From Cyclaneusma minus (taxonomy: Eukaryota > Ascomycota > Leotiomycetes > Marthamycetales > Marthamycetaceae): DNA of 64,000 bases. The stretch lies in contig JAKZHN010000008.1 of assembly GCA_037179335.1 (NCBI GenBank), positions 1,240,001 to 1,304,000 of the forward strand. Reading direction: 5' to 3'. Below the pieces are notes generated by a model. The model had not been told where the DNA came from. It saw nothing but the letters and a program-made list of their open reading frames with translations, and ran no database searches. Shown in pieces: positions 30,950-40,840 of this stretch; position 1 is the stretch's first letter; every line of letters begins with the position of its first letter. The translations under genes were made by a program, and so were the position numbers.

Positions 30950-33549
30950 ATGTCATTTCAGAGAGGCCTTCGCCAACTTGCCCCGCGTCTCACCCATGCA
31001 GCAACAAGAAGCAACTCCACCGTCTCCTCCTCGCAGTATCATGGGTCTACCTCCCCCTTTTCCTCCGTCCTCATAGCCAACCGCGGCGAGATCGCTCTCC
31101 GCGTCGGCCGGACAGCTCAAACGCTGGGTATCCAATGTACCGCCATCTACACCGACGTAGACACCTACTCGCAACATGCCCTCAGCACCCCCTATGCCGT
31201 CAAGCTCGACTCCTATCTCGATGGCGACCGGATCATCTCCGTCGCGAAAGGGCAAGGATGTCAGGCTCTACATCCGGGCTACGGCTTCTTGAGCGAGAAC
31301 TCTGCATTTGCGAAACGATGTATTGAGGAGGGGCTCGTGTTTATCGGCCCGCCATGGGCTGCAATCGAGGCGATGGGGAACAAGAGCCGGAGTAAAGAAA
31401 TCATGACTGCTGCCGGAGTCCCCTGTATCCCCGGCTACCACGGCGGTAATCAAGACCCGAATTTCCTCTTACAAGAAGCCAAGAAAATCGGATTTCCGGT
31501 GCTGGTGAAGGCGGTCAGGGGAGGCGGCGGTAAGGGAATGAGAATTGTGGAAACGGAAGAGGAGTTTTTGAGCAAGCTGGAGAGTGCGAAGAGCGAGGGG
31601 AGGAATTCGTTTGGGGATGATGAAATGTTGGTGGAGAAATATATTAAGACGCCTAGGCATATTGAGGTGCAGGTTTTTGCGGATAAGTATGGGAATGCGG
31701 TGGCGCTGGGCGAGCGAGACTGTAGTTTGCAGAGGAGACATCAGAAGATTTTGGAGGAAGCGCCGGCGCCGAATTTGGCTGAGGAGATCAGACAGGACCT
31801 TTGGGACAAAGCGAGGGCTGCTGCGCTGGCTGTAGGGTATGAGGGGGCTGGGACTGTTGAGTGTGAGTTATGCGAAGCAAGGATTTGGGTTAGCCTTGAA
31901 ACTAACTATCTGAAACGACAGTCATTTTCGATAACGACAGAAACGAGTTTTTCTTTATGGAAATGAATAGTAAGTACTGGTTCTTCTTGGGTGACTTGAC
32001 TCGCTTGGATAAGTCCAACAAACCAGTCCCTCGGGTCTGTCAAAACATTGATCTGGTTTTGATAGCTAGACCTGAATTTGTTGAAGAGACATGCTAATAA
32101 GATCAGCTCGATTGCAAGTAGAACACCCAGTCACCGAGGCGGTAACAGGCGAGGATCTAGTATCCTGGCAGTTCAAGATTGCGAGGTACACACCCCTCGA
32201 ATGAGTGTTCTTTGACAGCAAATTGGGGTATTCCCGAGACCTATTGACTGATTTTGCGCAGTGGTGAGCCATTACCCCTGGACCAAGCAACCATAGCTTC
32301 CCGAATAGCCCAACGTGGATGGGCCATAGAAGCACGAATCTACGCCGAAGACCCCTCCAAAAACTTCATGCCCGACTCCGGCAAACTCCTCCATCTCCGC
32401 ACCCCCTCAATCAGTCCCACCGTCCGCATCGACGCCGGATTTATCCAAGGAGACACCATATCCTCCGACTACGACGGCATGATAGCAAAGCTAATCGTCA
32501 GCGGTCACACCCGCGCCGTAGCCATTCGCAACCTCTATGCAGCTCTAAAAGACTACGAAGTAGTCGGCCTACAAACAAACATCGAGTTCCTGAAACGAGT
32601 ATGCCAGAGCCATGATTTCGTTCAAGGAGATGTCGAGACGGGATATATCCAAAAACACCACGACGAGTTATTTCCAGAGCCAGAAACAGCGCCCGAAGTC
32701 TTCGTACAAGCTGCTCTTGCACTGCTACTAAGAGAAACCTCACCAGCAAACAAGATAGCCGGTCCTCACGGGCGAACAATAGGATTCTCCACCACATCCG
32801 AATCGCAAATGACATTCCTACCCAGCGGCTCCAACAGCTCTTCAGACCCCGTGACCGTAGCCGTGAAATCTCAGGATCAGAACACTTTCTCCGTGTCCGT
32901 CACAGGTGCAGATTTGGATCAAAGCTTTTCCAATATTTCCTGCAAGCCCGACTCGTCACCAAATGCAATAATGACACATTTCCCCCATACGCGCATCCAC
33001 ACTACGCTTATCCAGGACGGTGATGAATTATCTGTGTTTCAGCACGGCATGAAGACACAACTAAAGCTTGCGAGACCGGGCTGGTTTGAGAAAGCGCTGG
33101 GGATTAAGGAGGTTACTAATAGCGTGTTGGCGCCTATGCCGTGCAAGGTTTTGAAGAACGAGGTGAAAGAGGGCGACGAGGTGGCGAAGGACCAGGCGCT
33201 CGTTGTGTGAGTTTACGCCAAGATTCTGTTTTGGGAGAAAATGAGCCCGTGGGTGCCCAGGTAGCTACTTTGCTGACTTTGTAAATGATACAGGATCGAG
33301 AGTATGAAGATGGAAACGGTGATTCGATCGCCACAGAAAGGTGTGGTGAAGAAGCTGGTTCACAAAGAAGGCGTGAGTGCTGCGAACTTCCCGGGTCCGT
33401 CAATGCAACAAGGGGCTTGGATACTGACAAGTCACCTAGGACATTTGTAAAGCTGGAACGGTGTTGGTGTTGTTTGAAGAGGTGAGTTCCGATTCTCCTG
33501 GATGGGTATTGCCGTGCGACTGATACTTGGATAGCCCGAAGCCGAATAA
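30950..33549 (+). CDS. MCCA: 3-methylcrotonyl-CoA carboxylase alpha (biotin) subunit
   Basis: Mitochondrial biotin carboxylase subunit of the leucine breakdown pathway, 706 residues. Exons: 30950-31862, 31922-31969, 32107-32185, 32262-33206, 33294-33372, 33440-33481 and 33535-33549. A basic, Ser/Arg-rich presequence precedes the biotin carboxylase domain (LIANRGEIALRV; CQALHPGYGFLSEN; ATP-grasp loop VRGGGGKGMR; EMNTRLQVEHPVTE). The biotinyl domain is at the C-terminus, with ESMKMETVIRSP carrying the acceptor Lys667. No carboxyltransferase domain is fused, which excludes pyruvate or acetyl-CoA carboxylase. The presequence and the MCC-like linker favour MCC over propionyl-CoA carboxylase, which most fungi lack. 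The beta subunit gene is not in the window. Confidence 0.93.
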
Positions 33550-33858
33550 GATCCTCACTTGAGGGGCCATCGAGTAGGTATATATCTGCTTTCAGCGGAA
33601 CAGGAATGATTTTTGGTGCTGCTGAGTTGAGCAAAGAGCACTGGTTCTTCCGGCGGTGGTGCATGAAACCAGGGTAGTCAGACATATCCGATAGCATTCC
33701 AAGAGTTCTATGACAGGCCCAAGAATCAAATAGTAGTCTGATTAAAACGTATTGAATTACCATCTGCTGTGGGTCAAGCCATCGTGATCTCATGTGCGCC
33801 ATCTATATGACGCCCATGGCTCATGAAAACACAGAAAGCCAGAACGCCTAGTACCCGC
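33550..33858. other. Intergenic between convergent genes
   Basis: About 310 bases of 3' flank of the carboxylase gene and of the disordered minus-strand gene. No gene seen. Confidence 0.6.
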
Positions 33859-35028
33859 TCAACGCTTTCTTTTGTCTCTGTCCTTCGACGCCCGTTCGCC
33901 GTTCTCCTTCCGAGACCCAGATTTACCGTTCTGGCCACCCAGCCCACTAGCCTTTCTCGCACCCGAATTTCCTTGCGCCTCTCGATCCCTCTCCAACAAG
34001 AAGGACAGCTGACTCTTCGACCGACTTAGCGGATCGGGGTCGGCGGTGCCGGATGGCGTCTTCTTGAGATTGGCTGGTATGGCGCTGGCAGAGGCTTTGT
34101 TTGTGCTTTGCAGCTGCGAGCTGCTTGCTTTCGACGATGCTGTTAATCCAGCCAGCCTGGATAGACTACCTTCTAATTTTGAAGGAACTTTCAACGTATT
34201 ATTCGATCCGTCGTCAGCACGTCCTTTACCCTTGGAACTTGTGATGTCGCTGGTGGATCGTCCTTCAGACGTATACCTCTGATTAGAATCGATGCTGGGT
34301 TTTGATGGCGGGCCCATATCTCCCGCCACCGTAGTGTAAACCGGAGCTAAACTGGCGTTTCCTTTGAGACTGGGTTCCCGCGAGGGCATGCGGGCTGCTG
34401 AAGGTTTTGGGAGACCCTGAGCTTGCTCTCGACTGCTCGAACGATCTCTGGTGACCCGTCCTCGATCGTCGGATGTGGACCTTTGGGCACTCTCCCCAGC
34501 TCGAGTCCCATTCACGGAAACCACAGAAGATTGAGAACTTTGCCGGCGTCCAATGGTTGGTCTCTTCTTCTTACTCGCTGCAGACGCAACAACCCCCTGT
34601 CCTTTTTTCTTCACTTCAGGGGCAGACGGTGCCGTCTTTTTAGGCGCCCGGGGATTACGCGATTCGTGCGTGGCTGTTTTCAGAAGATTGGTCGTGGAGC
34701 CGCCAGGTCGTGAGCCGGGCAGCTTGCCAGGAGGATTCCTTGTATCATTATTAACACCGCTCTCATTCGCACCTGTCCGTGGTTCCTCCTCATCATCTTC
34801 AGTACAACCAACAAATTCATCGTCATCGCCAGTCTCATCAGCTTCGTCCGACTCTTGCTCCGTGACAAACCTCGCTGTGGGACGCGGGCCGGTTGTAGAC
34901 GGTTCTCGACCTTTCTTTTTGAGGATTGGAGGGGGCATTTGTACCGCAGCTCTGGGTCCAGCAGAACCTTTGCGATCAGCCGGGCGTCCCATGCGAGAAG
35001 GAGCGTTGAGATTGGTTGTGCTCGCCAT
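33859..35028 (-). CDS. Hypothetical disordered Ser/Lys/Arg-rich protein
   Basis: Single-exon frame of 389 residues without recognisable domains. It opens MASTTNLNAPSRMGRPADRK, has a short acidic block (EQESDEADETGDDDEF) and then long Ser/Lys/Arg/Gly-rich tracts. Repeated RSSSRE, RSTSD and SRSKSQ motifs are likely kinase or 14-3-3 sites. A short ordered motif RSKSQLSFLLERDREAQ near residue 340 could be a binding helix. The last 25 residues are strongly basic. It may be a microtubule, kinetochore or chromatin accessory protein, but the sequence does not decide this. Confidence 0.6.
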   Translation of the reverse strand: MASTTNLNAPSRMGRPADRKGSAGPRAAVQMPPPILKKKGREPSTTGPRPTARFVTEQESDEADETGDDDEFVGCTEDDEEEPRTGANESGVNNDTRNPPGKLPGSRPGGSTTNLLKTATHESRNPRAPKKTAPSAPEVKKKGQGVVASAASKKKRPTIGRRQSSQSSVVSVNGTRAGESAQRSTSDDRGRVTRDRSSSREQAQGLPKPSAARMPSREPSLKGNASLAPVYTTVAGDMGPPSKPSIDSNQRYTSEGRSTSDITSSKGKGRADDGSNNTLKVPSKLEGSLSRLAGLTASSKASSSQLQSTNKASASAIPANLKKTPSGTADPDPLSRSKSQLSFLLERDREAQGNSGARKASGLGGQNGKSGSRKENGERASKDRDKRKR

Positions 35029-35103
35029 GGTTGGTCGGTTCCTGTGGTCCGAGGTCTAACGAGCAGCTTTTAGCAAACGCGAACAGTATGGTGTCGTCGT
35101 AGG

Positions 35104-35482
35104 TCATACCAATGGCTCCCCCTCATCCCTATTCGGGGGCCCCCGTAGAGGAACGAAGCTCGAGCCATTCGAAATATGGTCGAAGTTTCTCGCTACGGTT
35201 ACGGCAGCCAATTCACGTCTGTCGCTGCCCCATATGCGCCACCAGTAATTTTCGAGGCGGACGGCCGTCGGATCGAGTAGGGCTCGGGAAGTGGTATGGT
35301 AGACTGTGGCATGGTCAGTTACAGCTTAAGGTCGGTGGAGGAGGGACTGGACCATCCCAGAACGTGGCAATCTCGTCAAGAGACAGAGGCCTGCGGGATC
35401 TGCGCTCGATCTCGGCGGTGAGCTTGGGGTCGTTTTTGACAAAGCCTTTCGGCATTGGCTTGTCTGGTTTGTCGTCCAGCAT
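35104..35482 (-). CDS. Small conserved-looking hypothetical protein, two exons
   Basis: Model of 109 residues from exons 35353-35482 and 35104-35303, joined by a 49-base GT-AG intron with a CTGAC branch site. Exon 1 reads MLDDKPDKPMPKGFVKNDPK and ends ...LSLDEIATFWD. Exon 2 continues VYHTTSRALLDPTAVRLENY with WWRIWGSDRREL next. Both halves have protein-like composition and the phase closes. Open frame extends upstream of the chosen Met (RREREGRWAN-like basic residues back to an AG at about 35533), so a further 5' exon may exist. A GTATGA at the stop could be a donor for another 3' exon. I do not recognise the family. Confidence 0.55.
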
Positions 35483-36760
35483 GTTGGCCCAACGCCCACG
35501 CTCTCGGCGGCTCGGGGCAGCACGCCTCTACCGCTAGGTTTGCATTTGCGGAGTTGCAGGCTCTGGGCGGAAGAGACGAGTATTCATGAGAGGCAAGGCG
35601 GCCAGGTAGGGGTAGCGGCAGTCGACAGGCAGTTGGGCACAGACACTAAAGGTGCTAACAATGGCAAAGTGGGTACAGGTTGCGGGCAATGGGCTGGGTG
35701 GTTGACCGTTGTCGAATGGATTGTGGTCCGTGGAGGGGTACATGGGAGACGAGAGAGGCAATCGAGCTTGCAACTTCGTACTCTAGAGGCGGCGTCCCGG
35801 TCGGTCGAGTGGGGGGCTGAGTGACATGCAAGAATTTAATACCATATGTCGAGCCCGTCAGTGTCCGGTGGAATTGGCCGTGGCAATCGTACTACCCACC
35901 ACTGAAAAGGCCTACGGCCCGTCGCGGGCGCTGCTGTAGCAAATCAATATCAGCACCGCAATTGATATATGTACATACATGTGATAGGGGCCATCATCCT
36001 ACTTTAGCTTTATCGAGCCCGCTAGTAATAACCGCTCACGTCCTCTACAGTCTCGTTGCTTCGAACTCTTGCTTCTAACCCGGCCAAAGCCTATCGCGAG
36101 CCACCTGCCCACGTAGGCCGGGCGACATGGATACAATCCCCAACTGTGTACTTGACATGTATTACCGTGACCTTGTACGACCACCCTCGGATGCAAGAAG
36201 AACGATGGAAGCATCCGAGCCGCCAACCAGCTCTCCGTACGGCAGGGGAATCCATGCCTGTGGGGGTCCAGCAGAAGACGAAAGCCCCTCGTGATGCCTC
36301 CCACATGACGCAGAAGGAAGGCCGAAGCCTGCTGGGAGCGGCTGTGAAATCTCCGCCAGACCATGGCACCTCGACCGCGCCGCCTGAAACGCGACTCTTA
36401 TCTGCTGATTCCATTACGAATCTACCGCTTCTGCAGGCCTTATTTGTTGCCCGGATGCCGCTGCGGGCATACGAGTATGTATCCTCACCACCCGAAGGCA
36501 TACTCGGGAGATGGTACATGTATAGAGCGAACATATGGCTATAAACTTGGTAGTAAACCCATGGCATTGCACTACATGTAGCGCTATTCTACAAAGAAAA
36601 AAGTGCGAGTCGTCAGGTGCAAGCAGTATATCAGACAACCACCAAACTCCTGCATTTCCCAGTCGTCAGCCCTTATTAAACGAGCGCCATCCTCCATTTC
36701 ACTTCTCCTAGACACCGTAATTCCAGCTCAGCAGAGTCAAAAGCTCCAATCTTTCGTAGT
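35483..36760. other. Intergenic, no gene accepted
   Basis: About 1.3 kb between two minus-strand genes. The left end may hold a 5' exon or leader of the small gene. Overlapping frames on both strands at 36056-36567 have no recognisable content. Confidence 0.5.
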
Positions 36761-37825
36761 CTAGACTTCGGTCTTCTCCTCTACCACAATAACGTCCTCG
36801 TAAACGGGGGGTGGTCCACGGCTGTCCATGGACTCCTTTGCCGCACCTTCTTCCTCCGCGTCGACTTGCTGAATTTCAGTGTAGGCATTCTTGGAGGCGC
36901 GGCGGTATACGACATGCCAAAGGGCCACAAGAAGATGGCCGACGATCATACCAATGAGGCTGACTGTCATTCCGACGGCGATACCGACGAAGACGGGTAC
37001 CAGGAAAGTCGCAAAGACCATCTCAACGAAACGGGAGACCTTGGCCATGGTGGGGTTGCGATGGTGCCTGTGTCCCTCGTGGTATGGGCGAGGGTGGCCC
37101 CCAATGCGTGGCTGGCCGTGAGCTCCGGCTTTCTTACCGGGGCAGGGCTTGCCCTTTGTGAGTCTCTCAGGCAACATAGCCTTCCACTTGCAGAATAGAG
37201 TCGTGCAGTCCTTGCCGCTAGCGTCACTTGGATTGGCTGAGGCACCGGTGTGGATGTTGGCAAGCATCAACTTGCCGCCGGGAGCCTTGATAACCTTCAG
37301 CTCGACGCTGTCCAGTCCATCAACAAAGATATCGTCGACCTCGACTACCTGAAAGCGCATCGCGATGAGCTCCAAGTTGTCTTCTTCTGGGTTGAAGCCG
37401 GTTTCTTGCTTCATAGAGAACTCGTATCCGAGGCGGACTTTGTCAGCCTTGCCGGACAAAGGGGTGGCCTCAGACAGCTGAGGTGCCTCGAGAAGAGGTG
37501 CCATCATGAAGCGGTGAGGTGTCGGATAGAGCTGCATTCCGTTTAACAATAATCTCTCCGACTTCTCGCCGTGTTCGATGGAAAAGTTGAGCTGTAGGCG
37601 GTTCTCAACCGCGGCGTAGATGCGGCGGCCGGTGTCTGACGTCTGTGCGAAAGGGCAGGTCGAGCAGTCCAAGTCGAGGACCTGGCCGTCGTTGCCAGCG
37701 GTTATCTCGAATGGCAGAGTACTGACGACATCGCTATCATACTGTGAAATAGAGGGAGGGAGGAGGAAGGCCTGGCTGGTCGTCGCCAGACCAGCCAAAG
37801 CGAGCAAAGTGGTTGAGAGCATCAT
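36761..37825 (-). CDS. Fungal secretory-pathway membrane protein, unknown function
   Basis: Single-exon protein of 354 residues with a signal peptide (MMLSTTLLALAGLATTSQA), a lumenal or extracellular domain of about 230 residues with paired Cys (CSTC; CTTLFCKW), a His-rich loop (PRPYHEGHRHHRNP), a long hydrophobic segment (FVEMVFATFLVPVFVGIAVG followed by another stretch, one or two membrane passes) and a short cytosolic tail ending PPPVYEDVIVVEEKTEV. The tail has a PPxY-like motif (PPVY), a possible docking site for WW-domain ubiquitin ligases or their arrestin adaptors. The layout matches a conserved fungal family that may be DUF7728, but I cannot confirm the name. Function is not inferred. 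Confidence 0.75.
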   Translation of the reverse strand: MMLSTTLLALAGLATTSQAFLLPPSISQYDSDVVSTLPFEITAGNDGQVLDLDCSTCPFAQTSDTGRRIYAAVENRLQLNFSIEHGEKSERLLLNGMQLYPTPHRFMMAPLLEAPQLSEATPLSGKADKVRLGYEFSMKQETGFNPEEDNLELIAMRFQVVEVDDIFVDGLDSVELKVIKAPGGKLMLANIHTGASANPSDASGKDCTTLFCKWKAMLPERLTKGKPCPGKKAGAHGQPRIGGHPRPYHEGHRHHRNPTMAKVSRFVEMVFATFLVPVFVGIAVGMTVSLIGMIVGHLLVALWHVVYRRASKNAYTEIQQVDAEEEGAAKESMDSRGPPPVYEDVIVVEEKTEV

Positions 37826-39147
37826 GGTTCGGGGTCGCGGCTGGGCGAGGGAGAGTGTTTGTATGTGTAGTGCCGTTGACGGGCTTGTATGTGAGTTCGG
37901 GTAGACCAGCTACGTGGTATCGTGTGATTGCCGTGTGCTTTGTACTTGATGATACGTAGGTGGTGGACTGAGGTTTGGGGATGAGAGAAGAGCATCGAAG
38001 GTGGCGAAGCGTGGATGATTGAAGCGGAGGTGGGCTGTGCACTGTTTCGCTTTACGATGGACCCGCTTTTAGGGGCACTTCGATTGGAGCCCGTCAAGCT
38101 CGGATCGCCATCCCGGCTGGAGTCAGCTTCACATTGACCCATTGCTCTTGTCTTTCAAGTAGTTGACTACAACTTTATAAGCATTTAAAAGAAGTCAGAA
38201 AATAGCTACAGAGCAAGGAGATTGTATCTTGGGATACACCCTTGCTTCTGGAACATTTTCTAGAATTTGTTTGAGAATGAATCGGAAAATGTTTGCCTGT
38301 CATTGCCAGACGGCATTGACATGGCAATTTCTTTAATGTTTTTCTACCCCGGAATTTCAATCACATGTTTGGATTCTTTGTTCTCCCTTATATAGTGGCA
38401 ATTTCGGAGTACTAAATAAGGCCTTTGTTCAAAGCTCAGGCCGACTTGTTGTGACCCCAGATCTAAGAATATCTGTGATTGTGGGGTAAATTGCCATCGG
38501 GGGGTACATGTACAGCATTATTAAAATGCACTCCTGAGCAAAAAGCCAAAAGGGACCAGTTGTTCCAGAACGTGCAGGCCTTCAACGCAGCAACAGGCCA
38601 CAAGATCGTGAGCTTCACTTTCCAGATGTGAAGCACAGAGATGCGGTCAGCGGCAGTCGCCAACATCAGATGTCAACATCAGACGTCAGAGTAGCTTGAA
38701 TGGGATTTTGCTTGGATGATCGATCTCGCGTGGGACCCGTTTTCGCAGCTCCACACGCACAGTGACGTCGCCGCGCTCAAACATCGTGAGTTCAAATGGC
38801 CCAAGCTCGTTAAAGCTCCATTGGGGGGAGGGAAAAGTAGCGAGGTAAGTAACACGAAGGAGGGCGATGCATTAGGTCCCCTTATCATTTTCTCGAGTCA
38901 AAGGCTTCTCCAAAACCCATTCACTCTCATCCAAAATTTGTGCCACTTTCGGCATCGTGAACATTCCAATTTGTCGTCATTTGCAGATACACCTCGTTCC
39001 TGCCTATAACCGAAAAAGCTCCCTTCACAGCCAACCATTCACAAAATCTTCCCGCACCTGCCATTGAAACTTCACGGCCCTCTTCCAGCTCCGGACGGCA
39101 TTCAAAAACAATCCCCAAAGTCTTACAGAGCTCCATCCGCAAACACA
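37826..39147. other. Divergent intergenic region with short repeats and a CRE-like site
   Basis: 1.3 kb between a minus-strand membrane protein gene and the plus-strand SDR. It contains a 13-base tandem duplication (38661-38686) and a TGACGTC half-palindrome at 38763-38769, similar to bZIP/CRE sites. No gene seen. Confidence 0.5.
38661..38686. repeat. 13-bp tandem duplication
   Basis: CAACATCAGATGT is followed directly by CAACATCAGACGT, one mismatch in 13, upstream of the mitochondrial SDR gene. Confidence 0.85.
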
Positions 39148-40467
39148 ATGTTTGCATTCCAACCCCTCCTCCGCCAGCGAGCTCTCCGAGCTGCCGCTCA
39201 ATCCGCCCCAAAGCTCACTGCTGCCTCAACTGCTTCCAGACGATCTCTCCATGCCACTTCTGCCTGGCGCAAGGAGAAGTCCAGTGGCACCCCACTTCCT
39301 GATTCTCCAGAACATGCCGGTACCTTTGCCAGAACCGACTCCTCTGTCCATGTCGAGTACCCGGAAGAAGCAGATCTGCCATCCAGTGCGCCAGTGCAAG
39401 GCCGTGGTGGACTGCACTTCAAGCGTACTCTGGCCTCATTCTCGCTCGAGGGCAAGACTGGTGTGGTGACAGGAGGTGCACGAGGCCTGGGCTTGGTCAT
39501 GAGCCAAGCTCTGGTCATTAGTGGTGCTGATGTTGCTATTGTCGATCTGAACAGTATGTTGTCAACCTAGTTTTGATGATAACCGAATGTACGCTCACCT
39601 GTCTTGTTAGAGGAGGAGGCTCAGAAGCAGGCCATCAACCTCATGGAAACATTCAAGAAGGAGAACCCTGGAGCACATGAGTAAGTCGTCATGCTACAAA
39701 AACCTCTAAACTTGACCACCTAGCTGACTGCCAAAAAGATGTCCTTCTGTGACTGCCCACTACGCCGATGTGTCATCTGAGGAATCCGTCGAGGCCGTAA
39801 TTGCCGAGATCATTCAACAGCACGGCAAGATTGACAGCTTGGTCACATCTGCCGGCTTCACCGAGAACTTCGAGGCCATCAACTACCCAATTGACCGTAT
39901 CCGCAAGCTCTGGGGAGTCAACGTCGACGGAACATACCTTTTCGCAACCTCGGTGGCTAGACATTTGATGGAGCGCAAGGCTCCCGGAAGCATGGTGTTC
40001 ATTGGCAGCATGTCCGGTAGCATTGTGAACGTGCCCCAGCCCCAAGCTCCCTACAATGCCGCTAAGGCTGCTGTCCGCCATCTCGCTTCCAGTCTTGCGG
40101 TTGAATGGGCCCACGCTGGCATTAGGGTCAACTGCATCAGCCCGGGTTACATGCTCACTGCACTGTAAGTCGAACCGATCGATTGCAGACGCTGGATTTG
40201 CCTCTCTTCTGTACTGACTCATTTTTAGTACCAAGAAGATCCTTGATGACAACCCAGATCTGAAGAGCCAGTGGACTTCTCTAATTCCTCAAGGAAAGAT
40301 GGGTCAGCCGGAGGATTTGATGGGAGCTGTGACTTTCCTGACCTCCGACGCAGCAGCATATGTGACTGGAGCCGATCTCCGTAAGTTTCCCTTTCATGAA
40401 ATTACTATGGATGTGCACTGACCTTGATGGCTTAATAGGCGTGGATGGCGGTTACACTCTGACTTAG
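39148..40467 (+). CDS. Mitochondrial short-chain dehydrogenase (polyol dehydrogenase-like)
   Basis: SDR of 360 residues, exons 39148-39553, 39611-39680, 39739-40164, 40229-40380 and 40439-40467. The first 45 residues are basic with Arg/Ser and no acids (MFAFQPLLRQRALRAA...RRSLHAT), a typical mitochondrial presequence. A 50-residue linker follows before the Rossmann domain. The cofactor motif TGGARGLG (about 108-115), LVTSAG, GSMSGSIVN, the active-site YNAAK, RVNCISPGYM and VDGGYTLT are all complete. Fungal relatives with this N-terminus are often annotated as D-arabinitol 2-dehydrogenase or sorbose/mannitol-type reductases. The exact polyol substrate cannot be read. An in-frame ATG at 39064 would precede the presequence; 39148 gives the more usual targeting signal. 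Confidence 0.88.
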
Positions 40468-40840
40468 AAGGCTCCTATAGAGTCGGCGCATATGTATGAT
40501 TTGCTACAGGCGCATCATGGGTATAGAGGCCTGCCAAAGTAGCTAGATTGCTATCATAGACCACATAGATCTCAAAAAACAGAAAATGATTTCATCTGCT
40601 GCTCTCCTTGAATACCTGGCCTGACAAGATCCTTCGACTGTAATTTAGTGAGGCTGACCTTCTAAATCGGTGCAGGAAACTGTTTGTCATTAAGCTACCT
40701 ACTTACAAACCTATTTATGGACAGGCATCCGGCTGTCAACCTCTGAACGGTATCATTCCCTACATGTAGATAGGAGATGCAGACTATCAGTCCGAAGAGG
40801 CTCTGATATCACTGCTGCAGATTAAAAGAACGCCAGTTGC
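40468..40840. other. Intergenic between convergent genes
   Basis: 373 bases of 3' flanks (mitochondrial SDR and dynein light intermediate chain). Nothing else seen. Confidence 0.6.

Noticed and set aside
30950..33549. Pyruvate or acetyl-CoA carboxylase
   Set aside because: Only biotin carboxylase and biotinyl domains are present in 706 residues, with no fused carboxyltransferase.
36056..36567. Overlapping 160-residue frames on both strands
   Set aside because: Neither has domain-like content; mutual overlap and composition suggest chance open frames.
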